64,000 nucleotides of DNA from Xestospongia muta. Lineage: Eukaryota > Porifera > Demospongiae > Haplosclerida > Petrosiidae. Positions 9,840-19,709 of this stretch are shown piece by piece. A program made the translations under genes and the position numbers. Numbering within the stretch: position 1 is the stretch's first letter; every line of letters starts with the position of its first letter. A model generated the notes under the pieces. The model was not told where the DNA came from and made no database searches. It saw nothing but the letters and a program-made list of their open reading frames with translations. Location: NCBI GenBank assembly GCA_963693285.1, contig OY848919.1, positions 3,167,827 through 3,231,826 of the forward strand. The letters are read 5' to 3'.

Positions 9840-10095
9840 TTCTTATTAAGACATTGAGTCATTTTCATCAGTGAATATTGAACAACATTGATATAACCAA
9901 TACAAGAAGCATGTTATTCAGTCATTAGGACTATATTATGGAGGACAACTATAAAAGACCAGTATATACACACGTGATGTTAAATATTCTCATCTGCTGT
10001 GCAATAAAGTAATTAATTACTATTTAACTTTCAATTAGTATGCATGCAGTATAGTTATCAATAATATAAACATATAAGATGAACATATTTGTTTT
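9840..10095 (-). pseudogene. C-terminal paralogue relic (minus strand)
   Basis: It matches the end of the array genes on the minus strand, from the INYG..CTNWYF segment through the final hydrophobic segment to the start of the cytoplasmic tail, with many substitutions and stops. It is followed about 100 bp later by a gene-start relic on the opposite strand. The same back-to-back order recurs at 11750-12105 and, split by a retroelement, at 24540-25300. Confidence 0.5.
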
Positions 10096-10189
10096 TAAAT
10101 AGGTTTATAATAGGATAAGGTTGATGACAAAAAATCATTATAAAAGAGAAGACTGATGGAATTACCACATAGTACATAAATCTAGTAAC

Positions 10190-10270
10190 CTTTGTGTTCA
10201 TTGACAACATGAAGTGGTTTATGTTGATATTTCTCTTTCATTTACTACTGATATGGAAATGTATGAGATG
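10190..10270 (+). pseudogene. Inverted gene-start relic (plus strand)
   Basis: On the plus strand, TTCATTGACAACATGAAGTG followed by sequence encoding MKWFMLIFLFHLLLIW matches the first 16 codons and the immediate 5' leader of array genes such as gene 4. Those genes all lie on the minus strand. Beyond codon 16 the similarity stops and non-coding module sequence begins. A frame of 75 codons starting at 10214 overlaps it but in a different phase and is not the relic frame. Confidence 0.6.
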
Positions 10271-10284
10271 ATTGCCACAAGTTC

Positions 10285-10640
10285 TTCTCATGTTCCTTAT
10301 AAAAACAGCAAAACATATTATTGTTTATACTATTCAATATTTGTCGTGATTTATTTGTATATACAAAGACATTTTCAAAATGTAAACTATATGAATATTA
10401 TATCTTTGATAAACGAACATGGTCAATTACAAAAAGTGTAAAACGTTTCTCACATTTTACTAAATAAGAGCTTTACATACAAATGGTATTTACAAATATG
10501 CAGAGTTTTGTAAAACAGTTATTAACTTAGAGGTATCTGTATTCATAACTTTAGGACAATCACATGTCACAAGCTTCACTTTCATTATGTCATATGTTAT
10601 GAATGACTCTACTGAGTTGATGTAAAGTGTACTAAATTAT
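10285..10640. repeat. Recurrent 3'-flank module, copy 2
   Basis: Same ordered landmarks as 1555-2090. Here it lies 3' of the pseudogene at 10640-11010 on the minus strand, as expected for the ancestral gene-plus-flank unit. Confidence 0.6.
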
Positions 10641-11010
10641 GGTTTGGTTTATTAATCAGTAGAAGTTGTCTAGCAGTAAACCAATATTGTTTGTTGTATT
10701 TATAAGGAGTATTGATAGCTTCATAAATTGGTCGAAGACATTCTCTTATTTTTTAAATTTCATTAGTAGCAACCAGTTAGAATTATTAACATGTAAGGTA
10801 TTAGAAAGATACCCACTATCACTGATGTTACTATCATTAACATAAAATGATCACCTTCTCCATATTTAACATGACCATCATTAAAACAAACATTCTGTGG
10901 TTCATTCATAGTATTATTGTATAATTGGACAGGTGTTAAGACATCAACAATTTTGAAGTGGACTGATGTACAACAGTAATCAGTACTTGAATTGAGACAA
11001 CTTGACAATT
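10640..11010 (-). pseudogene. Paralogue fragment, helices 5-7
   Basis: The minus strand matches array genes from VQ..VTVVHL through VDVLTPVQLYNN.MNEPQ, the YGEGDHFMLMIVTSVIVGIF helix, IPYMLIILTG, the IYEAI segment and KYNKQYWFTARQLLLI. One 81-codon stretch (10763-11008) is still open. A frameshift after LTG and the missing ends make it a pseudogene. By eye the loop sequence is closest to genes 4 to 6. Confidence 0.75.
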
Positions 11011-11019
11011 TAAACTAAA

Positions 11020-11345
11020 CTAGTTTGCTTAGGTCTTTGTAATCAGTGATGAAAAATATTTACACAAAGACAGTTAAAATCACTATCAAACTAACCAAAC
11101 TATTGCATAAACATTGTTAGTGTAATTGGACTAATGTGAATGTATTAGAAATTGCTTTCAATACTTTTGTGGATGAAAGTTGTACAACAATCTAATAATT
11201 AGATTGAGTAACTAACTGTTCTGCAAGAAAGCCTTTGAGAAATCAATTGAGGACAACAACTATTCAGGAGATAGATTTGTAACACTAAACTGAGACCACC
11301 TTCCCACAACTTGTCACCCCACTACAAAACATGGAAGAAACAACT
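11020..11345 (-). pseudogene. Upstream-flank remnant plus helix 3-4 scrap
   Basis: 11020-11150 repeats a flank also seen at 2430-2570 and 50250-50330 (TTTGCTTAGGT, ATATTTACACAAAGACAGTT). Bases 11150-11345 weakly match the helix 3-4 coding block on the minus strand, as at 2570-2790. The same two-part order at 2430-2790 and here argues for a duplicated composite. Confidence 0.4.
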
Positions 11346-11745
11346 ATTTGTTTACTTTCACTTACAAACACCAAATAATATTGTTTTATTTAATATTTGG
11401 ATTTTGTAAATATAGAATAGGTTTACTCAAACAATAAATACCAAAGAAAATTACTATATCAAGTTTTGAAAACAATTAAATATGACTGCAAAACATATAC
11501 ATTTCACTCTTTCTGTAAAGCATCTAATTCGATTTGGAGCTCTTCTTATAATATTACTATAATGGTAATACATCTGTACATATTTTAGATATGCTTAACC
11601 AACTAATATTTGATAACTAATATTTTACAGCTATGTGTCTTTATTATGATCTTAATTTTGATTTGATAGCTAATACTTTATAGCTGTTTGTCTTATTTTG
11701 ATTTTAATTTCAGCACATCATTTTTTGTGACTACTACACATATGT
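11345..11745. repeat. Decayed upstream-flank sequence
   Basis: No gene is visible. The stretch recalls spacers near 1200-1380, 9120-9240 and 16970-17160 (CTATTTGTTTACTTTCACTT, TAGAATAGGTTTACTCAAAC, then a TTTCACTCTTTCTGTAAAGC block). It is therefore a copy of the 5' flank attached to relics. Confidence 0.45.
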
Positions 11746-11749
11746 CATT

Positions 11750-12000
11750 TAATTCTTAATTAGTTCATGTCACATTGAATATGAGTTCTTATTAAGACAT
11801 TGAGTCATTGTTTTGAGTTTGTATTGAGCAGCATTTGTAAAACCCATACAACAAACGTGACATTCAGTAACTAATACTATATGATAGAGCACAAATACAG
11901 AGGAAGTAGGTATCAGTATATAATTATACAAATATGATAACTAATGTCTGTTGTGTAATAAAGAATTTACTTGTTACTAATTAAATTCCAATTAGTACAG
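11750..12000 (-). pseudogene. C-terminal paralogue relic (minus strand)
   Basis: Decayed copy of the last helix and tail-proximal region, parallel to 9840-10095, including the CAGTAACTAATACTATATGA stretch. It is followed directly by a plus-strand gene-start relic. Confidence 0.5.
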
Positions 12001-12004
12001 ACAG

Positions 12005-12110
12005 ATACATGGTACATGAATCAAGTAACTCTTTTATTGATTAACAAAATGAAATGGATAATGTTGGTAGTTCTTTTTCACTTACTATTGATATGAAAAT
12101 ATATTAAAAT
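12005..12110 (+). pseudogene. Inverted gene-start relic (plus strand)
   Basis: From 12050 the plus strand encodes MKWIMLVVLFHLLLI and then a stop: the array signal peptide in the orientation opposite to the genes. The leader sequence before it (ACATGAATCAAGTAACTCTT) matches the leader at 10190 and 25215. Confidence 0.6.
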
Positions 12111-12600
12111 GATTGGCACAAGTACAACTTGTATTCCTTATCAAAACAGCAAAATGTATTATTGTTTATACTATACAACATTTTTACTGATTTATTTATA
12201 TATACAAAGATTATTTCACAATGTAAACAATATGAATATTTTTCTTTGGTTTGAAAACAACCAATTCAAAAGATGTAAGAATTTCTCATGTTTCACAAAA
12301 TAAGAGCTTTATATATGAATGGTATTTACAAATATACAAAGTTTTGCAAACAGTTATTAACTTAGAGGTATCTGTATTCATAACTCTAGGACAAACACAG
12401 TCACAAGCTTCACTTTCATTATGTCATATATTATGAATGAGTCAACTCAGTTGATGTGAAGTGTACTAAATTGTGGTATAGTTTACTATCTCTTTCCATT
12501 GACTACTAACATAGTTACAAGTGAATATGTCAATTTGATATATTTTGACTTAACAACTAACTAAGTGATTTTAAAACAAAAGAATAAAATATAATTGAAA
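12110..12600. repeat. Recurrent 3'-flank module, copy 3
   Basis: Near-identical over most of its length to 25305-25800 and ending within about 30 bp of the stop codon of gene 2. Two short plus-strand frames inside it (12109-12303 and 12251-12436) are not conserved as frames in the other copies. Confidence 0.65.
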
Positions 12601-12629
12601 AATTAGTAAGATGGCAAATGTATAACTTT

Positions 12630-15600
12630 TTATGGACTTATGAGGGGTTCACGATATTCAGAATAGTTATCATCAAAAAATGAAGAGTCCAACTCTTCTC
12701 TAAAATGTCTTTGATGTGACACTGGTTGTGATTTCTTTAGACTCTGGGTCACTTTCTTCATTGAGTTTTGAAGAGCATTGATATAACCTATAAAACGAGC
12801 TTGTTGTCCAGTAACTAACACTATATGATAGAACACAACAACAGTGAAAGTAAACATCATTATATATACAAATGTGATGTTCAATATTCTAGATATACAA
12901 TATTGGTCCTCATTAATAAAGTACCAATTAGTACATACAATAATACCATAGTTGATCATTACAGAAAGATCTAAAAGGTTTATTATCTTGTTTTTAAATG
13001 GTCTTAGATGAGCTTGAACAGTGACAAACACAAAATAAATAGGTAAAACGATAGAGAAAGGAAGTAAAACATTTTCCCCTCGATATGTAGTATACATAAT
13101 GTACACAAAAATCAGTAGAAGTTGTCTAGCAGTAAACCAATATTGTTTGTTATATTTATAAGGAGCATGGATAACTTCATATATTGGTCGAAGATATTCT
13201 CTTATTTTGTTAGATTTCATTAGTAGGCGACCAGTTAGAATTATTAACATGTAAGGTATTAGAAAGATACCAACTATCACTGATGTTACTATCATTAACA
13301 CCAAATGTTTACCTTCTCCATATTTAACACTACCATCATTGAACCAAACAGTTATCGATTTATTCATAACACTGTTGTATAATTGGACAGGTGTGAAGAC
13401 ATCAAAGAATGCTAGCAATATTTTTGTGAAAGAGAGGTGTACAACAGTAACTAGTACTTGGACTGAGGAATGTGCTATTTTGTTAGAAAGCCTTAGAGAA
13501 AAACGACTGAGAATAATGAGGACAACAACTATTGTTAAGAGATAAAGAGGAAATATTAAACTGAGACCAGCTTTCCATAACTCGTTCATTCCATTGTAAA
13601 AACATAAAGGAAAACCAAGATTAAGATTCATTGTAGATATCCAAAACATTGCCACCTTCACAATAAACAAATTTTTTGGAAAACAGTTATTAGTTTTAAT
13701 AGAGAGAACATCTAATATGTCAGTGCTAGCCACCTGAGCATAGAATATAATTCCATTGAGTGTACCAGTTGTTAATGTAAGTCTGAGAGCATATAACAGG
13801 TAAATAAGGAGGGGACCAACTATTGCATAGAAGACTAGTGTCCACAACCACCAGTTACTACATTGTTTACATTCTATAGAACCAAACACTACACTGTAAT
13901 TAACACCATTAACAGTAGAACATTTGCTACATAAAATTCCTTCTCTGTTGTTAAGACACAATGATGAATGATGTGATAAATTGTTAGAGGTAAGTACAAA
14001 CTTTTCATCTTTACTATTATAATGAAAGAAGTTGAGGTTAGGGCCAACATTGCAATATTCATAATAGCAATGTATTGCTAACAGGAAAATAGCTTTCGAC
14101 TTATTATTTACTTGTACTGAACCAACCCATGATGTTAAAGCTGGTCTGTTAAATGTTTTAGTATTGATATTGCAGTTAGGAGTGTATCCAGCAATGTTCA
14201 ATGATGATATGACTTTGGAACAGACACAAGATCCTTTTATATTATCCAATTCAAAACCTGGTGGACAAGGTTTTAAATTTATGTCAACAACTGTCATGTC
14301 AATTATACTGGGTATTGTGAATAAAAGGTTTCCATGGTAAGACAGTGTACTAGAATCATTGGTATGTATAGTTACATTAATGAGAGTACAGTCATCACTT
14401 TCACTTATAACTTGTATATTTTCTCTCTCTGAAAACCACCAGTTAATGTGAATATATCCACTATTTGTTACATTTACTGCAGTTATAGTAACAACGGAGT
14501 AACTAGGGTGACCTACAGCATCGATAGCAGCCATTGAAAATGTAACTGTCTCTCCAGGATAAGCATCAGATGAATATGGCATAGTAGAATTATGATCGCA
14601 TATAGTCAGGTTCACTGGAGTAGTAGAAATATCTTGAGTGTTAATTTTGAAAATTTTGTCATAAATCTTTGTTGAAGTAATATATTTATTACCAATGTAA
14701 CAGTTATATAGTTTTGATGCATAGACAGACTTACCAGCAACTGTAGCTGTATTATGATCAAATAATACTGATATGTTGTGATTTGATAAATTGACTTGAA
14801 ATGTACACTGTGTTACACTAAATGTATTGTCTAAAGCATATATAGCTCCTCCACTAGACAGAGCTGTATTGTTGGTAAAGCTAGCTTGAAGTCCTTGAGT
14901 GAGATGAATGACGCTACCTTCCAATAACATAATAGCACCTCCATTAATACCTGTATTGTTGTGAAAGACTATATGTCCCTCTAAAGTAACATCAGATCGA
15001 ATTGCCAATATAACTGTACCAATGTTAGATGAAAAACTACTTGGGTTTTTTATCGATCCAGTTATAGTTATATTGTTAATGTCTGATAAATGAAAGATGC
15101 TGACTTTTGATATTATTGACTTTTGAGCTGTAAAGATTTTATTTGGTTTTCCATTATAATAAACTTTCACGGAGTTCATTACAAAATGTATCTTGTTTTC
15201 CATTGGAGGATGTGAGGCTACAAAAATACAAGATGAAGAATTTGAAATATATGTTTTTCTGATAGTAACATCAGAAAAGTTGAAAGTGATTGAAAGTTTT
15301 TTAACATTTAAAAACACCATATACGCAGCACCTTGTTGTTTACTGCTAACAACGTTGGAGTCTGAAACTGAAATTACCACATCTTTCATTAAAAAGGGAT
15401 AATAAACTTTATTGGCAAATGTTAATAGTGAGTTTGATATCTGATCAAAGAACATAATAAATACAAATTCACTTCCAAGACATTTTTGATGACTGCCATT
15501 TGTGTCAAACACAGATTTCCTGTTAATGACAGTCTGTGACTGTGTTATTGTGTTCAGATGTAATACTAACATTGCTCCTGCTAAGGAACCAATATTGCCT

Positions 15601-16463
15601 GTAAAGGTACATTGTGATATATTAACTTGAGCTTTAGTGTCATTTTGAGTATAGAGTATTGTAAGTCCTGCAGCATTGATGACTGGTTTAGGAGATATTT
15701 TATAAATAGAAGAATTATAGAAATCAGTAGCACATATTAGCCCAGGAAAGACTATGTGGTCAAAATTGTGCATGAACTTTGAGTCTGTAATCTTTACTTG
15801 GTATTGGCTTAAATTTGAGAGTGAATTTTTATATAACAACATCACTCCACTACCAACACTGCAGTTACTTATAGATGCCATTTGAATACTGAGAGGAGTA
15901 GTTATAGTAACAGAATCCAATGTACTATTAGGTAAGTTAACAGCTACAATAGCAAACCCATAGTACTGGGACATATTCACATCTCTCATAACAAGGTGAC
16001 TCATCTCAATAAACACCAGTACAGCAGCATGATATTGTGTGAAGTAGACAAGAGAACTGGTAGAGTTGATAATGCTAAGTTGTTCATTATCGAGGGTGCT
16101 GAGGGTAGCACCACAACCAATAAATGTCACTTTCTGTAGAGTCAGACTACTACCAGTGAAAACAAATCCAATAGTTGGATGGGTAGTGTTAACATAAGTG
16201 GTAGAGATACAGTGAATAGTAGCCATTGAGTGGCTACCTTGTATGGTGAGTGAGTAATTGGTATTAATGGTGCACAAACTCCCGTTACCACTAATATTGT
16301 AGATATTATCCAGGAGGAGAAGAGTAGTGTCACCAGTGTAATTATAGTGATGACACAAGTATAACCGGAGGAGATGATTTTGTGAAGTAATATTGATTAC
16401 CTTATTACATTTACTACATATCAGTAGTAAGTGAAAGAGGAGTACCAACATAAGACACTTCAT
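12630..16463 (-). CDS. Beta-helix multi-pass membrane protein, paralogue 2
   Basis: 1277 codons from the MKCLM start at 16463. An in-frame ATG five codons upstream (16478) exists, but the downstream one matches the start of every paralogue. Same architecture as gene 1: signal peptide, beta-helix-like ectodomain (ALSSGGAIYAL near 539), Ig-like strand pair, CPPGFEL (about 736), cysteine domain with the complete CSKCSTVNGVNYSVVFGS, helices from about 878, and tail DSSFFDDNYSEYREPLISP. The middle ectodomain (about 195-430, TDFYNSSIYKISPKP to SKQQGAAYM) is largely its own and has no close twin in the window. The last 200 residues (LPFSI.LPIYFVFVTVQAHL, INEDQYC) are nearly those of genes 4 and 5. 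Role unknown; presumably a plasma-membrane protein. Confidence 0.88.
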   Translation of the reverse strand: MKCLMLVLLFHLLLICSKCNKVINITSQNHLLRLYLCHHYNYTGDTTLLLLDNIYNISGNGSLCTINTNYSLTIQGSHSMATIHCISTTYVNTTHPTIGFVFTGSSLTLQKVTFIGCGATLSTLDNEQLSIINSTSSLVYFTQYHAAVLVFIEMSHLVMRDVNMSQYYGFAIVAVNLPNSTLDSVTITTPLSIQMASISNCSVGSGVMLLYKNSLSNLSQYQVKITDSKFMHNFDHIVFPGLICATDFYNSSIYKISPKPVINAAGLTILYTQNDTKAQVNISQCTFTGNIGSLAGAMLVLHLNTITQSQTVINRKSVFDTNGSHQKCLGSEFVFIMFFDQISNSLLTFANKVYYPFLMKDVVISVSDSNVVSSKQQGAAYMVFLNVKKLSITFNFSDVTIRKTYISNSSSCIFVASHPPMENKIHFVMNSVKVYYNGKPNKIFTAQKSIISKVSIFHLSDINNITITGSIKNPSSFSSNIGTVILAIRSDVTLEGHIVFHNNTGINGGAIMLLEGSVIHLTQGLQASFTNNTALSSGGAIYALDNTFSVTQCTFQVNLSNHNISVLFDHNTATVAGKSVYASKLYNCYIGNKYITSTKIYDKIFKINTQDISTTPVNLTICDHNSTMPYSSDAYPGETVTFSMAAIDAVGHPSYSVVTITAVNVTNSGYIHINWWFSERENIQVISESDDCTLINVTIHTNDSSTLSYHGNLLFTIPSIIDMTVVDINLKPCPPGFELDNIKGSCVCSKVISSLNIAGYTPNCNINTKTFNRPALTSWVGSVQVNNKSKAIFLLAIHCYYEYCNVGPNLNFFHYNSKDEKFVLTSNNLSHHSSLCLNNREGILCSKCSTVNGVNYSVVFGSIECKQCSNWWLWTLVFYAIVGPLLIYLLYALRLTLTTGTLNGIIFYAQVASTDILDVLSIKTNNCFPKNLFIVKVAMFWISTMNLNLGFPLCFYNGMNELWKAGLSLIFPLYLLTIVVVLIILSRFSLRLSNKIAHSSVQVLVTVVHLSFTKILLAFFDVFTPVQLYNSVMNKSITVWFNDGSVKYGEGKHLVLMIVTSVIVGIFLIPYMLIILTGRLLMKSNKIREYLRPIYEVIHAPYKYNKQYWFTARQLLLIFVYIMYTTYRGENVLLPFSIVLPIYFVFVTVQAHLRPFKNKIINLLDLSVMINYGIIVCTNWYFINEDQYCISRILNITFVYIMMFTFTVVVFYHIVLVTGQQARFIGYINALQNSMKKVTQSLKKSQPVSHQRHFREELDSSFFDDNYSEYREPLISP

Positions 16464-16849
16464 GTTATCAGTGAGCACAAAGATTTACTTGATCTACAAA
16501 GCAACTCGACACTTTAAACTTTAATTTTGTTTATTATCACTCGCCACACAGAATATTGTTGCTTTTCTACACTTTTAACAGTTTATATAAAAAAGAATGT
16601 TTACACAAACAGTGAAAACCAAGAGCAGTGATCACATAAGGTATTAGTGTTATGATTGAGTTTCATTTAAGAAAAAGCAACTTAATACTTTGAAATTCTA
16701 TTAGGCTAATCTGTTTACTTTTCTTTTGCACAAAATATCATTAGTTTATTGTGTTAGCTCTTAGGTTTTGCAAACACACCTATTTCACACTTATAATAAA
16801 GTGTCTGTTGAGCTGTTGTTGTAAACCACTAATTTGATAACTAATACTT
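16464..16849. promoter_or_regulatory. Upstream region of gene 2
   Basis: The minus-strand 5' flank resembles those of genes 4 and 5 (ACTTGATCTACAAA, ACTCGCCACACAGAATAT, GCTTTTCTACACTT). An AT-rich TTTATATAAAAAA near 16580-16595 could hold a TATA-like element, but this composition is common here. The left arm of a 22-bp inverted repeat lies at 16796-16817. Confidence 0.35.
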
Positions 16850-17347
16850 TACACTCGTGTGTATATATTAATATTTGTTGCTATTTTATAATGAACACAA
16901 TATTAGCCATTTACATATCAGTGTAAGTACTAACATATGTCACTTCATAGGAACTTAAAACTCTAAACTTCTATTTGTTTACTTTCACTTGCCACAGAAA
17001 ATAACTGTTTTATTTATGCTAATTAATACTTGGATTTTGTAAAATATAGAATATGTTTACCTAAACAGTAAATTTCAAGAGAATTATAAGATAAATTTTG
17101 AAAACAAGTAATTTTGACTGCAAAACATATATCCATTTCACACTTTCATTAAAACATCTTATTTGATTTATTAGATAAGTTGCTATTATACTGCTATACA
17201 TATGCTTGGTAAACTACTAGTAACTGAAATTAAAACTATAATATATACACACAAATATAAAAGTAATAGTTTTCAAAATAATGGATTATAAGGAGGGGAT
17301 TACAACAACATAGTGGTATCATGATAACAGCTCAACAGACACTTTAT
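16796..17347. repeat. 22-bp perfect inverted repeat bounding an inversion
   Basis: ATAAAGTGTCTGTTGAGCTG(TT) at 16796-16817 is exactly complementary to 17326-17347. Similarity continues imperfectly outward (CCTATTTCAC on both arms). Both arms are copies of the paralogue upstream flank, one in normal and one in reversed orientation, which marks where a gene copy was turned around. Confidence 0.6.
16850..16948 (-). pseudogene. Mini-relic copy, 5' part only
   Basis: It repeats the signal-peptide half of the mini-relic (ACATATCAGTGTAAGTACTA, start ATG at 16946-16948 on the minus strand) without the C-terminal helix part. It is followed by the same TCTAAACTTCTATTTGTTTA flank as the other copies. 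Confidence 0.5.
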
Positions 17348-17990
17348 CATACATGTGAAATAGGTTTGATTGTAGTCACAATTGCTTTTTAATCTGATCA
17401 TTTCTTTTGGTAATTATTGTTTGTTAAAGTATTATACATTTATAAAATATGAATGTAAACCCTAACTTAGCATTATTAACTCTACCAATTCTCTTGTTTA
17501 CTTCACACAATATCATGCTGCTGTACTGGTGTTCACTGATATTGGTCGTCTTTTTATAAGAGATGTGAGTATATCCCAGTACTATGGGTTTGTTATTGTA
17601 GCTGTTAACTTACCTAATGGTACATTGGATTCTATTTATGTGAATGGTTCACAAGGTCTTGAAAAGGCAGAACGTGGCTACAGTGTGGATAGTGGAGTGT
17701 TGTTAATGTATCAAGACTCACCCAAAACACCCTGCTATACAAACAAATATAAGTAAATAATTACGGCTTCCACATTTTCATGCAGTTTTGCCTTACTCGG
17801 GATATGTGTGTGCTACAGATCTCTACAATTCTTTTAAATGCAAAGATTTTAATAAACCAATTGTTATTGCTGCAGGACTTACAATATATTATATTGGAAA
17901 AAATGGTAAAGTTTGAATCAATGTTTCGTAATAAACACACCTTTATTCAGAATAAATATAATCTATGATTCATACATGTGTCTACTGTTT
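17281..17990 (+). pseudogene. Inverted partial paralogue (flank plus early ectodomain)
   Basis: This is the largest paralogue fragment lying on the plus strand. 17290-17440 is reversed upstream-flank sequence. From about 17478 the frame reads NSTNSLVYFTQYHAAVLVFTDI, RDVSISQYYGFVIVAVNLPNGT, then NGSQGLEKAERGYSVDSGVLLMYQDS, equivalent to about residues 133-225 of the intact proteins. A TAA at about 17754 stops it, and further frameshifted pieces extend to about 17910 (ICVLQISTILL, AAGLTIYYIG-like sequence). Signal peptide and everything after about residue 280 are absent. The YVNGSQG..KA wording is closest to gene 9. Confidence 0.75.
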
Positions 17991-18665
17991 ATCCATTTAA
18001 AACAGTCTATCATTTATAAAAGATATACTTCAGTTAACTTCATTATATTATAATATATGTTGTTGTATATATCATAAATATAAAAAAGAATACAGTCCTG
18101 ATTTAGTCTAGAATGACAGCAACCCCTTCACATGGAGAGGAATGATCTACTCTATAAAAGACCTGGTCATCTCATACCAAACTATAGTCCACATTGTAAT
18201 TATCATGTCAAGTTATAGTTACAACATGTACTAATAATACTGTCTATTATAAGAAACTATTTAAAGTACAGGTCACATTGGTCATTATGTACTGGTATAG
18301 TAAAATAATTGTTAATAAAATAATGTCTGGTTTTACGAAATGATAGTAATAGGTATAATCATTTTAAAAATCAAATTGTTATATTATAAATAAAAACTTT
18401 CTAATACAAAATTAATAAATGAAAAGGTCACACACAAAAAGATTATTCATTAAATTACTATTTATTTCATAATGTCCATATACGGTAATACACACAATAT
18501 TAAAAGTAATGCTAATATCACAATAATACAACATACCACAACAGTAATATACAAACTAGTAAATAATATAATAGTCATAGTACATTTTAGGAGGATTATA
18601 CTAAAGGAACTACTTACATGTATAATGTCTAAAGTACATGTGTTCAAGGTCAGTAAGAACTAGAA
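17991..18665. other. AT-rich spacer, nothing recognised
   Basis: Very AT-rich sequence with overlapping short frames on both strands (18462-18663), which look like chance in simple sequence. No similarity to the array or its flanks was noticed. It lies at the 3' end of the kinase pseudogene on the minus strand and might contain its former 3' UTR. Confidence 0.4.
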
Positions 18666-18669
18666 CAAT

Positions 18670-19520
18670 ATATGGATGAACTTGACTCTCGCAGGAGGTA
18701 CACCTTCTTTGAGATATTTCATAGCTGGTCACTGTTAGTCTTTGATTGAGTCATTTTGTCAGCATTTTAGAAGCAGGAGGTTGACTTAGAAAGATATCTG
18801 TAAGTAGGACACCAAAACTAATGAAATCCGTTGCTGTAGAATATTGATCTGGAAATGGCACTTTTGCCCATGGCACAGAATAGAAAGGATTACCAAGAAC
18901 TACATTGTTAGCTAAGTTACTTTGATCAGAATAATCAGAGAGTTAAGCCTTCCACATTCTACAACTATATGGTGCAAGGAGGACATTAGGACTACGAACA
19001 TCACAATGTAGTATAGGGTGTGGTTCCCAGAGATGAAGATAGTTTAGAGCAGCAGTTACGTTTTGGGCAATCTTGATAATTTGAAGATGTGTTAGCAGAG
19101 ATTTTTCAATTGGTTAATAGGCATTAATTCTAAGAGGATGATAGAAGTACCCACTTGAATGGCTCTAATGAACTGGAGAAGATTGGAATAATATACCTGC
19201 ACAGCAATCTCCATTTCTCATGTCAAATTGATGTAATATGGTGAGAGGATAACTTCATGAAGACATTTGGCAGCTACTTTAAGGCCATGAAATTTAGCCA
19301 TTTGACTTTTCTGCAACCTTCGCAGTCATCTCAATCTCCTCCCTCCTCTTTCCCTTGTGAGACTGCTCTTGTAAATTTTGAACTTGTTGTTGAAGAGTGG
19401 CATTAGCATGACATGTTTGTTGAAGAGCAATGGTTGAATCTTGCAGTTGTTGACAAATATATACTTCAAATATTGCCACATTGTTGATGATAAGGATTAT
19501 GTTCTCAGTAAAAGTCATCG
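18670..19520 (-). pseudogene. TKL-type protein kinase pseudogene with coiled coil
   Basis: The minus strand first encodes a coiled-coil-like segment (QQLQDSTIALQQTCHANATL, VQNLQEQSHKGKRREEIEM) at about 19290-19460. After a frame change come kinase pieces: FHGLKVAAKCLHEVI (the VAxK lysine of strand beta-3), REMEIAVQV-like helix C, NLLQFIRAIQVGTSIILLEL, ALNYLHLWEPHPILHCDVRS then PNVLL (catalytic loop), LSDYS, GNPFYSVPW and ATDFISFGVLLTDIF. The glycine loop is missing, HRD has become HCD, the DYG-type metal loop and APE motif are altered, and there are at least three frame breaks or stops. Its parent was probably an intracellular Ser/Thr/Tyr kinase of the TKL group. It is the only recognisable non-array protein-coding relic of cellular origin. 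Confidence 0.75.
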
Positions 19521-19709
19521 CATTTTTGACGTAGTCTGACTATTCTATAATTGTTATCATTCCTTCTTTTCTTGATCTTGTAACTGTTGTTTAAGTAACC
19601 TTTCTCTTTTTTCATGATCTTGTAAGTATTATATAGCATATATAACTTAGTACTGAAACTAACAATAAACAAACAAATACAAAACAATAATGGAGTGTTA
19701 AAATGATAA

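Noticed and set aside
10214..10441. 75-codon plus-strand frame starting MVYVDISLSFTT
   Set aside because: It overlaps the inverted gene-start relic in the wrong phase and runs into the 3'-flank module; other copies of the module do not keep it.
18462..18663. Two overlapping frames of about 60 codons on opposite strands
   Set aside because: They sit in very AT-rich, low-complexity sequence and show no recognisable motif; chance is the simpler explanation.
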